A stretch of DNA of 64,000 nucleotides from Sesamum alatum (Eukaryota > Streptophyta > Magnoliopsida > Lamiales > Pedaliaceae): contig JACGWO010000010.1 of the NCBI GenBank assembly GCA_034509735.1, positions 18,117,193 through 18,181,192 of the forward strand, read 5' to 3'. The notes below the pieces were generated by a model that searched no databases, was not told the DNA's origin, and saw only the letters and a list, made by a program, of their open reading frames with translations. Shown one piece after another: positions 11,276 to 21,966 of the stretch (position 1 is the first letter of the stretch; each line of letters begins with the position of its first letter). A program made the translations under genes and the position numbers.

Positions 11276-11512
11276 TATTTTTATTTTTTTTTAAAAACTA
11301 TTTCAGCACAATAAAATTAATATTATTCTGAGAATAAGCATGCAATTTTAGATCCAATCTAACAAAATTAAGCATGCCAAAAGTCCATTAAATCCAAACA
11401 ATTGAATCATCATATTATTCATATATTTACGTAATCTAACATGCCAATAAAGCCATTTAAAAGCAAGTAGATCATGCCAAACACATAGATTTATGCCCCT
11501 TACATCGAACTA

Positions 11513-11525
11513 GGCTCTGATACCA
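11513..11525 (-). other. Primer binding site of cop-A (initiator tRNA-Met)
   Basis: The plus strand reads GGCTCTGATACCA, the 3' end of plant initiator tRNA-Met; the element strand therefore has TGGTATCAGAGCC. It lies two bases from the 5' LTR and marks where minus-strand DNA synthesis begins. Confidence 0.92.
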
Positions 11526-11527
11526 CT

Positions 11528-13749
11528 TGAAGGACAAGCGGATCCGCCCGGGAGCGCGACCGGAAGAGAGAAATTGCGTAAATTTAAATCAAATTCAAAA
11601 TACGCGAATCCCAAGGGATGTACCCTTGGGTGATCAACCGGGAGTTCGATGTAGGATGTGTAAATATTAAAACATATATTTAAACACATAGGGCATAGAT
11701 ATACAAACGAAATCAATCAAAGCGTAATAAACCGTTACCTTTGATTGTTTAGCGTATGCTCCCGGCTACTAGTGTTGTTCCTTCTCCGGAATGCTCACAA
11801 AATCCAAACGTATGGATTCTCCAAAGGTGATCCACACCACACCGGAAGAAAAACACACATTCTTCTTGCTAGAAAAGAACGGGTTTAGGAAGGAATCGGT
11901 TTAAGAGAAGAACACTATGAATTAGTGTTCTCTTAAACTTACTTTGTTCTTCTTCTTGATTCAAAATCAAGTGAAGAACACAAGTGTAAGAGAGGGAGGG
12001 AGCACGAAATTTTGAGAGAGAGGAGAGGATTTTTTTCTTCTCTTTTTCCTAGAAAAAGATGAATAATGAATCACTTATGCTAGGTGTTGTATATTCTAAT
12101 ATATATACATAATTAATGTGATTATTGGAATGTGTCTAGGTTCATCCAAGGATGTCTAGATTCATTCCAATCAATCACCATCAATTCTTCAATCAAGCCT
12201 ACCAAAATTTATGGTATGATCAAATCATACCAAAAAGGTAAGAGCTTGATTGGAGTTGATTTGTCTCTTTCCAAAAGAGACAAGTCAACATACCACCTAG
12301 CATGAAACATGGCTGATTTTGCTTCCTCCAAGGGAGCATGTCGGCCATATTTAATTAAGGGAAGAAGTCCAACTTCTTCCTATTCCAAATTAGGAATTAT
12401 TTCTCCTCTCGGGTATAATTTAACGGACCGGGTTTTATCGTAATCCAATTACGACGATCCCAATATTAAATCCAATTTAATGTCCACTTAAATTATTCCC
12501 GTTGATCTTTTAATCCAATTAAAAGATCCAACGTCTCAACGTCTCAACTTTCCATATTTAATCGAAAATCCAATTTACCGATTAAATGAAAGCCCGATAC
12601 AATATCGGCCCGTCCATCCAATGGACTTTCCCTTAAGTAATCCAATTACTTATTTTATCCTTCGAGATTGACTCCAAATCGATCTCTCAACCTCCTCGGT
12701 GATTTGTTTGTGACCCTTTAGGTTCACCCTCAGCTAGACTTGGGCCCGTGTCCCACAAGGGCCCGTTACCATGGGTGGCCGTCTAGCAACGGTCCATGGC
12801 ACTAGAGACTAGGTGAATTGGCGTGAACATTTAGGCGCCGATTCCGTATGGGTACGATCCTTCCGTCTACCGTCTCCCGGCCTTAGCCTAGGGTATGGAA
12901 TTAGGCGTCGGTTCCCATCCTTGACTAAGCATCTATGCTTAATACTCGAGACCACGTATGCTTCATTGTGTCGACACAGGAAACCATTCCCTGTTCGACC
13001 AACCACTGTGGCCACAGCTTCAAACAGCATGAACGTGTCTCCGAGTGCATAGGAGATACCTCTGTCACATACTGACAGGGGACGGATCCTCTTCTTGGAA
13101 TCCACCGTCCTCGCTACACATTCTGACTGCACTGGACAAGGCTTATGATAATCATCTTACAGAATGATTACCTCTCGCCAGATCCAAGATACAGCCGTCC
13201 TGTGCACGCGACTGCCATGATCCCTCAAGTCTGAGGATTACTCCCGTACTATCGGAACCGCGGAAAACCAATCATATCAACCAAGCCTCCAAGGCTTCAA
13301 TATGATGATCCCCGCGAGTCAGTCCAGTCGGCTCGACCCCAGTCGACCAACCCATCAAGATCGTGTAGGCGTCCCACGCCTGTCGCCGATGAAACACGAC
13401 ACTCATCCAATGAACACGACTCTTGACGCAAGTCTCAATAGGACTCTCGATGCCCTGTCTCGAGGTCCTCGACTTGGAACGTTTCAGACCCAACTCTTAA
13501 TCAGTTGGTTTCATGACCACCATCCAATGCGTAGGCCAACTGCACGAGTTGTTATCCATGGTCTGTGGGCTTTGTTGCGATATAAGTTAAACACCGGTTT
13601 AACAAATGTAAGATGAGCGCAACAAAGAAGGTACCATTGGTGACGAACACTCATCTTATTCATCACATAATAATATTACATTCACATCAAGTTGTCGGAT
13701 AGGTTACAAATTGCCAAACCTATTGGCTTTCTGGTCACCTATTCCAACA
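11528..13749 (-). mobile_element. cop-A 5' LTR
   Basis: TGAAGGACAAGCGG to CCTATTCCAACA on the plus strand, 2222 bp, nearly identical to 3926-6152. It carries promoter, transcription start and polyadenylation functions of the element. The shared LTR module is at about 12710-12817. The most visible differences from the 3' LTR are in the first 60 bases at the U5 end. Confidence 0.92.
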
Positions 13750-13754
13750 ATGTC

Positions 13755-15060
13755 CAACATCGCTTCTCCATGTATCTTTTAGATGATAATCCAATTGACC
13801 GGACAGGGCAAAAAACCTATACCTCTCAAGTAACTAAGGTATTCTGGTTATCCCTAGGAGGACTGGAATATAGTCAGTGGAACAATATAATTATAAATGA
13901 TGTTTGCATTATTCTGCATTAAACCTGTACAAATCAGACACCTAGTCTAATTTGTCTCCCACTAGTCCCTTGACGTATGTGGGACCATCCCATGTACTCA
14001 AGAACTTTGTAGGATACAGGCTTGCCAAACCATATCCTATATGGCAACTTGATCATGACTATTAGAAAATGCCATGTTTCTCAACTTGGCAACCTTTCAA
14101 GTCCATGTCTAGATGGTTTAAGGTAATTCAGTGAAACCCCGATCGAACCAAGTTTAACAAGGTTCGATTTCTCCCTTATTAGAGACCGTTCAACCATGGT
14201 CCTTACATGAACGATTCCATTGAGTGAGAATTCCATTCTCATCTGGATATTCAAGAACTCTCACTAAATACACGCCCCTCGATCTAATCGAGAGGTTTTA
14301 GTTTTGCAACCAGCTTGGTTCACCACTCCAAGTCTAATTCCCGAACCTACACAAGGTCCTTAGACTTGTGAACCCTCTCTTGGTCATGTGTACTCAGTAA
14401 CATACGAATGTCTAAATGGATCCAATCCAATAGACTTTTGGCAAGCCCACTTTGTCCAATAAAGAAGCTTTACGATCTTTCCATCTTATAGAGGACTTGT
14501 AAGCTAGTCGACTCAAATTGTCTATCGCTAGACTCTTTGAATCTTCCAACTTCGTCGTCCTTAACTAAAGAAAAAACCATCCTAGCTAATGGATGCCAAA
14601 TTCGCAAGTTTATTTTGAGTACTCATAATCTGATTATGGGATAGTGTTTAAGGATAATTATGTATCCCACCTACAAGACAAGAATAACAATTCTTTTTCA
14701 AATAAAGCAATTTTATAGATCAAACGTATGTAATTCAAAAACTATCCAACAGTACATAAAAACATACTTCGATCATGCTAGGTTTCATAATTCCCATCTA
14801 ACTCTATCCTAACATGATCACTGCTATGCTGAGCCTAACTAGTCCCTAGTCTTTTCAGCAATGGTCCTGCCATCGCTAAGCCTTAGGACCTGTCTTGGCT
14901 TTCTACTCATCACCATCTGCAAACCATTCTCAGATTATGATTAACTAGTATCCAATACCAAAGAGTAGAAGAATAATCATATTGGTACTCAATTCAAATG
15001 TACCTTCATTGGAGAGGAGCTTAGGACATTCCCTCTTCCAATGTTCCTTTTCACAGTAGT
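13755..15060 (-). pseudogene. cop-B pol N-terminal part (protease, integrase), decayed
   Basis: This resumes cop-B pol right after the ATGTC duplication: 'ATGTCcaacatcgcttctcc' continues the frame interrupted at 3925. On the minus strand it aligns with cop-A integrase (13950-14640 against 7680-8450) and the end of protease (about 14880-14990 against 8690-8820). There are many stops and short deletions, and no open frame longer than a few dozen codons survives. Confidence 0.75.
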
Positions 15061-15062
15061 TA

Positions 15063-15707
15063 ATGCATACATCGTGTGGAATCTATGACTTTGACTGCCG
15101 AACCCTCTTCCTCTTTCCTTTACCTCCGCCCAGCGGTGTAACAAGATCACTCGAAGTGCTAGCAACGGTTGATGTTGTCTTAGCTTTCTTCCTCTTCCAG
15201 TGTCCAGCACCCTTGCCTTTCGCTTCTGAGGTCGAAGCCTCTCCCACTAGTACTGCCGGTGCAGATTTTTCAATCGTTTCCTCGTACCGAAGGAACATAT
15301 TTATCAACTCATTAAGGTCTTTGTCAAGTCCATTCATGTTATAGTTGACAATAAATGGGTCGAAGGAGGCAGAAAGAGACTGAAGGATCACGTCGATGTA
15401 CGTCTCTTTTTCAAGATCAGCTTGGAGGTCTTTGAGCTTCTCCACAAGGGATAGCATCATCACTCCATGCTCTTCTACAGACGACCCTTCTGTCATCTTA
15501 GCTCCAAAGAATGCTTTCATTGCAGCGCATCTAGCACGTCGGTCCGAGACCGCATAGATATCTTGCAAACGAAGCATAATGGAGCCAACATCATCCAGGC
15601 TATCGTACTGCTTTTGGATCTCATTAGCCATCGAGGCCAGTACGATGCTGCAGACCTGTCGGTGGTCGACATGGAACTTCTCAAACGCCAAGCATTCTTG
15701 AGGCATT
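15063..15707 (-). pseudogene. cop-B gag, C-terminal two thirds
   Basis: The best-preserved part of cop-B. The minus-strand frame gives capsid sequence close to cop-A ('CSIVLASMANEIQKQYD', 'VILQSLSASFDPFIVNY'), then a basic Lys/Gly-rich stretch. A frameshift just before the CCHC knuckle moves the knuckle (about 15020-15070) to another frame, and its first two Cys are partly altered. Gag is split by LTR-C at 15707; its N-terminus is at 17713-17867. Confidence 0.85.
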
Positions 15708-17707
15708 TGAAAGATTGCGTGGATCATCCCGGGAAAATTGCGCGAATGCGGAAGCGCGGTATAAAATAAAATTGCGGAATTTAAAACATGCTTTTAAAAT
15801 AAAGAACACGTTTCAAGGGGTGTGCCCTTGAAATTTCCCGGGTGTTTGGTGTATCTCATGAATTAACAATATGTAAGCAATCATGGAGGCCATAGGGTTG
15901 AAAAATAAAAGAGGCGAAAATGTAAATCGAGACCTACCCGTTGTCGTTTTCGTCTTCAACAGCTACACGCGTTGTTCCCCGTTTTGCACCAAGATCTCGT
16001 TCTTGAGACCCTCCAAATCGTGACACACGATCCACCCACGTATCTTGCACGTCGTGCTAGCAACGAACAAGTATAAATTTATTGGAGTGGATGAATCAAC
16101 AACACGTTATGAATTAACGGTATTGATTCATCAATGTTCTAATGTTCCAAGAACAAGAGAAAAAGGAAAGAGTTTCTTGGAGAGTAGAAGAGAGAGAGGC
16201 GGACGAGAAAGGGGAGAGTGAGGGCCGAAAATAGTGTGTGTTGTGTGTGTGTTGGAATTTCATCAATCCCTCAAATAACGCAAGGCTAGGGGTTTATATA
16301 GAGGAGGAGTTTAATCCTCTTTAAACTCCAACTCTTTAGAAGCTTACTTTGACTAGGATTTTGACCTAGTCAAAGTCCTAGTCAAAGTAGAATTTGACCT
16401 TGTCAAATTCAATCCTAGCCTTTCATCTCTCCCATTAAATCTCTACCATTAATTTAATTTAATGGAATATTTAAATCCTATTAAATATTCCAAAAGGCCA
16501 ATTAAATATAATACATAAATATTAATATTTATTCTACGCCCATTAAATTAATTCCCTTAATAAATCCAATTTATTAATTTAATTCCTTTTATCAAATAGA
16601 AGGAATTAATTCTCCAAGAAAATATAGGACCCGATTAAATCCAATTTAATCATCCCTTTACTCCAATATTTAATTCCAAATTAAATACTAAGTGTGTGTG
16701 TGGATAGTGTGTGACTCTTTAGGTTCACCTTTCAACTAGACTTGGTCGGATTCCTAAAATCCGTCCGTTACCATGGGTGGCCATCTAGCAACGGTCCATG
16801 GCACTAGAGACTAGGTGAAATATTCGGGGATGAACATTTAGGCTCTAACAGTACACTTGTCCTTCTGTCTTCGGTCTCATCACTTAGGGTCTAGGGCATG
16901 GAAAATGCAGGTACCCATTTTGGACCTAAGTGTCGGTCTGTCCTTACTAAACGCCACAAGGGAAACCTTCCCTTCTGTTCAGTTACTGTGGCCACAGATT
17001 TTTAGGGACAAGACACAGAGCATATATGAGACTCAACTGTCTATGCCTTTTGACAGGAGACAGATCCTTTCTTGGAAACTACTGTCACTCTGTACACCAG
17101 AGCTGCACTAGACATGGCTTATGACTACTCAAGAGTATTTTAGCAATCTCTCACCATATCTAAGATACAGACCTGATGTAAAAGTAAACTCAGCAATTCC
17201 TCAAGTCAAAGGACTTGACCTGTACCGTTGGAATCGGGAATACACGTCATACCTTGCTGACCATACTCAAGGTCCTCCGTAAGACGGTTCCCGCGAGTCA
17301 CCTCAGTCAGCTGCTTCCTAGCATGCTAACCCACTAACACTGCTTAGACGACCTTCGTCACCCGTCGATGAAATACGACAGCAAATGCTTAGCGCAAGTC
17401 TCAAGGGGAATCTCGGTACCCATTTTCGAGATTCCTTGACTTGGAGATTTCCGGACTGATTCGGTAAGACTGATTTCATGGACCTACCTCCAAGCGTAGT
17501 CCCAGTCCCCGAAATCGATTCTCAGTCCGTGGGCTTTGTTTGCGTAGTGAAGAGATATGTAATAGCAGATATAAGTGAACGTAAACAAAGTGTTGCCATA
17601 TGAATTTCACTTCTTTATTCATAAATGTTTTATCAAACACCTGAATTGTCTAGACATAGGTTACATATTCCCGCCAAAATTGGCTTACATGGTCACCTAT
17701 TCTCATA
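15708..17707 (-). mobile_element. LTR-C: solo copia LTR (family 2)
   Basis: A 2.0 kb minus-strand LTR, starting TGAAAGATTGCGTGG and ending CACCTATTCTCATA (the usual AACA end is mutated). It is flanked by the duplication GCATT (15703-15707 and 17708-17712) and interrupts cop-B gag; removing it reconnects the gag homology. There is no internal sequence, so it is a solo LTR left by LTR-LTR recombination. A TATA-like motif (16293-16301, minus) has an array of TTGAC cores upstream (16348-16409). Confidence 0.92.
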
Positions 17708-17712
17708 GCATT

Positions 17713-17867
17713 GACCCATCCGGCAAGGCCCGAGGAAGATCCTTATCCAGAATGTAAGTCTGGTTCTCGAAATCTAAGACTATCTTAAAATTTCACAGTC
17801 AGTCGTTGTATTTTATTCCATCAAATTTATTAGCCTCTAGTATTGGCGTTAGTGGATTCTTAGACAT
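17713..17867 (-). pseudogene. cop-B gag N-terminus
   Basis: The start codon at 17867 is followed by MSKNPLTPILEANKFDG, matching cop-A and cop-P gag starts. The segment runs to the GCATT duplication of LTR-C, where it corresponds to 'DLPEGS' of cop-A. At least one stop lies near 'WLRN'. Confidence 0.8.
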
Positions 17868-18232
17868 ATACATTCAAAATGTAAACATAAAAACATTAAG
17901 TAGATTATAGTAATATTATGTTCAAGTTAAGACTTGGTCTTTAGTCATTAACCCTCTCACTATTTCTGCGAAAGCCGATCACTCTCAAATGGGGTTCCAG
18001 GAAACTATTTCCTAGTGGGCTTGAGGTGCACAAACGCAATTCTCCATGCCCCGGTTTTACGATTCACACGAAAAAAGGCTTTGTGGGAGGTAACCTATAC
18101 TATTATCATCCAATGAGATCCCCAAGATATTTTGCCTCGCCTCTTCACATGATTTCGAGGACTCCAAGCGAATCATGTTACTCAGTATTAGGCCCAACCA
18201 TCAACCAAATTAATATCTCAACTATCGCCCCC

Positions 18233-18325
18233 CCATGATCATGAGACAGGGAAATAGGAGCATATTCCTTTGTACATAATAATAGTGCAGCTTTCTTCCA
18301 TTCCAAATGTGCCACGACTCGTGAG
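18233..18325 (-). repeat. Palindrome pair in cop-B leader
   Basis: CCACGACTCGTGAG at 18312-18325 and CCATGATCATGAG at about 18233-18245. The second copy has changed both arms (CATGA/TCATG), yet remains a palindrome. Spacing is about 80 bases, as in cop-A and cop-P. Confidence 0.65.
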
Positions 18326-18631
18326 ACCACGAATGGGTGAAAGTAGCTTCCTGACTACATTGCTATGGATGGAAGGCTTGGATTTAAATCAAACCATTTG
18401 ACTTTTTAATCCATTAATGGGCCTAATATTTACTTGGACCATCCAAGTGAGAATTAAGTTTATTAGTGACCGAGACCTCATCATTAAGAAAGTTTTGCAT
18501 GCTCGAGTTTTAACATTGAATATAAAGAGATGCATTCCAAACACATCATACATCAAATATTAAAACATACACCACATTCAAAAATAAGCCTAGCACGCAC
18601 CTGTTGGATGATCACAAGCCCAATCCTATGT

Positions 18632-18655
18632 GATCCACTGAGCCCGCAATGGATC
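18632..18655 (-). promoter_or_regulatory. Conserved 9-bp leader hairpin, cop-B copy
   Basis: Element-strand arms GATCCATTG and CAGTGGATC around loop CGGGCT; all nine positions pair, one as U-G. Compared with cop-A and cop-P the third pair is U-A instead of C-G or U-G. Confidence 0.65.
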
Positions 18656-18877
18656 TATGGTCAATCTAGGGTAGCCTACACTATTACAAAATTATAACCC
18701 ATTATCATTCTAATGGGCCTTGTAACACCTCTTCATTCTTTTATACTCTCCATCGTGGGCTCCATCCAACGGGCCTCTTCTTGGGCCTCCATCGCCATGG
18801 AAGTGCTTCCCTATATTTTATTTCAAAAATAAATCCTCACCAACCTAACTACACTCATTACAACTTTAAATAAGAAA

Positions 18878-18940
18878 CCCCAATCATAAGTTGGGGGGAG
18901 TACAAAATGAGGGAGAAAGCAAGCCTTATTATTTCAAGGC
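18878..18940 (-). promoter_or_regulatory. Two small leader hairpins, cop-B copy
   Basis: CCCCAA/TTGGGG arms at 18878-18896 and GCCTT/AAGGC arms at 18923-18940. Both are present with the same order and spacing in the LTR-G leader (29510-29571) and cop-P (40367-40430). Confidence 0.55.
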
Positions 18941-19776
18941 TAAAAACGAGAGAGAGAATAATAAAACAAAGAGGCAAGCAGGCCTCACCCAACAAAAATT
19001 AAACCATACATAAGGGTCATGGGCTTTGTGATCATCCCCATTGTTTATCCAATAAACAACTAATACACATTTATATCAAATATAAACATGCCCAACAAAT
19101 AAATACATCCAATACATTTATTAAATCAATATCCAATATCATCAACAACAACATAATTATACGCAGAAAAATATATATTAACCATGTAATTAAAAATGGA
19201 TATCAAGTATCATACATCCAATATACCAAAAAATAATTATTTTTGTTTGGAAATCATTTCCAAATTAATCTAAGGAATAATTTAATTTTAGAAAAATCCA
19301 ATTTAACTAAAATTAAAATTAGCCAAAATTAATCATTTCAGAAAATATGCAGAAATATGAAAAATCCAATTTTCCTGGTAAGAATGGCCCAGCCGTTCGA
19401 AATCGGCCATCGGCAGCAATGCCGGCCACTGGCGCGCGCCCCGCACGCAGAGCCTGCAAGCGCATGGGCGCGCGCTGCCGACCACAGCACAATGCGCGCG
19501 CCTGGCCCTCTATCGGTCGGCAGCTACTATGCTGCACGTTTTTTAACCCAAATTTTTTTTTCCAAATTTCTGCATTAAAACTGAAACTAAAACATGCATT
19601 TACAGAAAATTCAATTTTCAAAAAATGCATGGATATCCATAATTAAGATAAAAATTAACACATATTTTTCTAAGCACATAATCATGCTTGAAACATGCTT
19701 TCCGAAAACAAATTAAACATGTTGAACATGCTGATCACATAAAAAATGTTGTTCCTAAAGCCACGACACCGAACCG

Positions 19777-19789
19777 GGCTCTGATACCA
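19777..19789 (-). other. Primer binding site of cop-B (initiator tRNA-Met)
   Basis: GGCTCTGATACCA on the plus strand, one base from the 5' LTR start; preceded by 'CGAACCG', which extends the complementarity to the tRNA. Confidence 0.92.
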
Positions 19790-19790
19790 T

Positions 19791-21966
19791 TGAACGAATC
19801 GGTACGGTCCGAGAATGCGGCAGAAGCGTAAAATAAAAGAAATTAATAATAATTTCAAAAAAGGGTATTCCCTTTGAATTCCCGGGCATTCAGTGTATTC
19901 AAAAGCATCATAACATAAGTAAAAATATGCTTGAACATGTGACCAGAGGAGAAAACAAAAAAATACAATAATTTAAATAGGAACATTACCTTTTCGTTTC
20001 ACATGTAGAACTACAACAAGCATTGATTCCCTTTTCGTTCCTTTTCCATTTACCGTAGGATTCAAATTAGAACCCCTCTAATTTCTCCACACCACACTAA
20101 TGGAAGAAAATCAATATCTACTGCTAGGTAGAAGCTAGATCAAGGAAGAAAGGAAAAATGTGTTACACTATTGATTAGTGTATACGTCTTTTTCATGTTC
20201 TCATCTTGAATCTAATTCAAAGAGAACTCAAAAAATGGAGAAAAATGCAGGAATTTTCGTGGCTTAGTGAGAGGAGAGTGCAAGTTAGGGAGTTGAAAAG
20301 TGTGTACATATCTTGTGTGTAGTGTAATCAACTTACATACAAAACAAGTTATTTCTAAAATAACTTCTACACACTATGCACAACATGTGCACCACTACCC
20401 ATCAAGGCAAGCCACATCATTGCTTACATTGAGGATTTTCAACTTCTCTTCAACTTGTATCAAACCTTTGAGCTTGAATTTCAAGTCATGGACCTATTTT
20501 GACTGGTCTTGATTTAATCAAATTAACTCAAATCCAATCAAGATCCATGGGTTCCATATTAATCTAACTAATATTAAACCTTTTTGAAATCCAAAAGTTT
20601 ATTTAATCCAATTAAATAAACATAAGCTGAAGCACTAATTAATTGATCCAATCAATTAATTAAACCAAATTCAATAAATTAATCCAAATAATTTAAAGGT
20701 GTTAAGCCCAAAATTAATTAATCCAATTAATTAATTCTTGGGCCATCTATCCGATGGATTTTTCAATAAATGATCCAATCATTTATATTCTCCTTGAATT
20801 AATTTAATCCAATTAAATTAATTCACTTCTTCCAGAATTAATTCCAAATTAATTCCCCTACTTCTATAGTGATTTGTGTGTGACTCTTTAGGTTCACCCT
20901 CAACTAGACTTGGGCTTGTGTCCAACATAATTGATTAAATAAATCCAATTTAATTAATTATTTCTGATTAACCATTAATCAGAAACACCCGTCACCATGG
21001 GTGGCCATCTAGCAACGGTCCATGGCACTAGAGACTAGGTGAATGTTGGCGTAAAATATTTAGACTCCGAATTCTATACAGGTACAATCCTTCCGTCGAC
21101 CATCTTCCGGCCTTAGTGTAGGGCATGGAATTGGACGTCGGTTCCTATCCTAGACCAGTCAACTATGCTTCAAACTCGAGACGCGTTTACTCTATTGATC
21201 AACTTAGGGAACCATTCCCTACTCGACCAATCGCTACGGCTATAGACTTGAAGAGTCTAAACTATCTCAGAGCGCATAGGATAAAGCTGTCAAATACTGA
21301 CAGGGGACAGATTCTCTCTTGGAACCCACCATCCTCAATACATACTCCGACTGCACTTGACAAGGCTTATAATGACCATATCAAAGACACGGTCACCTCT
21401 CGCCAGATCTAAGATACAACCTTCATATGCATGCGACTGCCATGATTCCTCAAGTCCGAGGACTAATCCCGTACTATCAGAACCGGGAATTCCAGCCATA
21501 CCGACCAAGCCTCCAGGACTTTCATAAGATGATTCATGTGAGTCAGTTCAGTCAATCGACTACCTTGCTAACTGACCCACTAAAATTACATAGACTACCT
21601 ACGTCTGGCACCAATGAAACTCGACACTCACCCAGTGAATGCAATACTTAGTGCAAGTCTCTATAGGGCACTTGAGGCCCAGTCTCGAGCTACTCGACTT
21701 GGAGCGTTTCAGACCGACCCTCAAGGAGTTGGTTCCATAGCCGCCAACCTATGTGCAGCTCAACTCAATGGGTTTAACTAATCGGTCTATGGGCATTTGT
21801 TGTGACATTGAAACGCCATTCAATGTGAGTAGTAAGCACAACAAACACATTTTTCCGATGATGAATACTTACTTAATCCATCAGTATAATATTACTTTGA
21901 TAAAGATCGACAAATAGTTCCGGAGAATAACCAATCTAATTGACTTTCTGGTCACCTATTCTAACA
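19791..21966 (-). mobile_element. cop-B 5' LTR (family 3)
   Basis: TGAACGAATCGG to CCTATTCTAACA, 2176 bp. The shared LTR module is at about 20878-21045. The five bases after it (21967-21971, CGTTT) should be the target duplication; the partner lies left of the window. cop-B therefore spans from before position 1 to 21966 once its three inserts are removed. It inserted into U5 of LTR-J ('cccCGTTTtgcaccaag' in related LTRs). Confidence 0.9.

Larger units (their letters stand above)
9719..11512 (-). other. cop-A long untranslated leader
   Basis: About 1.8 kb between the primer site and gag, with no protein-like frame on the element strand. It holds landmarks shared with cop-B and cop-P: the palindrome pair (10086-10181), a 9-bp hairpin (10450-10473), a small GCCT..AGGC hairpin (10679-10696) and a CG-rich block (11145-11275). 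Copia leaders are usually a few hundred bases at most, so the length is notable. The likely role is transcript packaging, dimerisation or translational control; this is inference. Confidence 0.75.
3926..13749 (-). mobile_element. cop-A: complete Ty1/copia LTR retrotransposon (family 1)
   Basis: A 9.8 kb minus-strand element bounded by two long LTRs (2227 and 2222 bp) that begin TG and end CA on the element strand. It is flanked by the 5-bp duplication ATGTC. From right to left it has 5' LTR, primer site for initiator tRNA-Met, a leader of about 1.8 kb, gag-protease, integrase, a truncated RT, RNase H, polypurine tract and 3' LTR. Domain order identifies copia. The two LTRs look about 98-99% alike by eye, so insertion is fairly recent, yet pol carries frameshifts, a stop, an integrase active-site change and an RT deletion. 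It is therefore not autonomous. It sits in pol of the related cop-B. Confidence 0.93.
17868..19776 (-). other. cop-B long untranslated leader
   Basis: 1.9 kb between primer site and gag, homologous in landmarks to the cop-A and cop-P leaders. In element order (right to left) it holds a CG-rich block (about 19380-19515), a GCCTT..AAGGC hairpin (18923-18940), a CCCCAA..TTGGGG hairpin (18878-18896), the 9-bp hairpin (18632-18655) and two palindromes (about 18233-18325). No protein-like frame is visible. Confidence 0.75.

Noticed and set aside
11513..11525. tRNA gene at the GGCTCTGATACCA strings
   Set aside because: Only the 3' tRNA end is present and it lies next to an LTR; these are primer binding sites.
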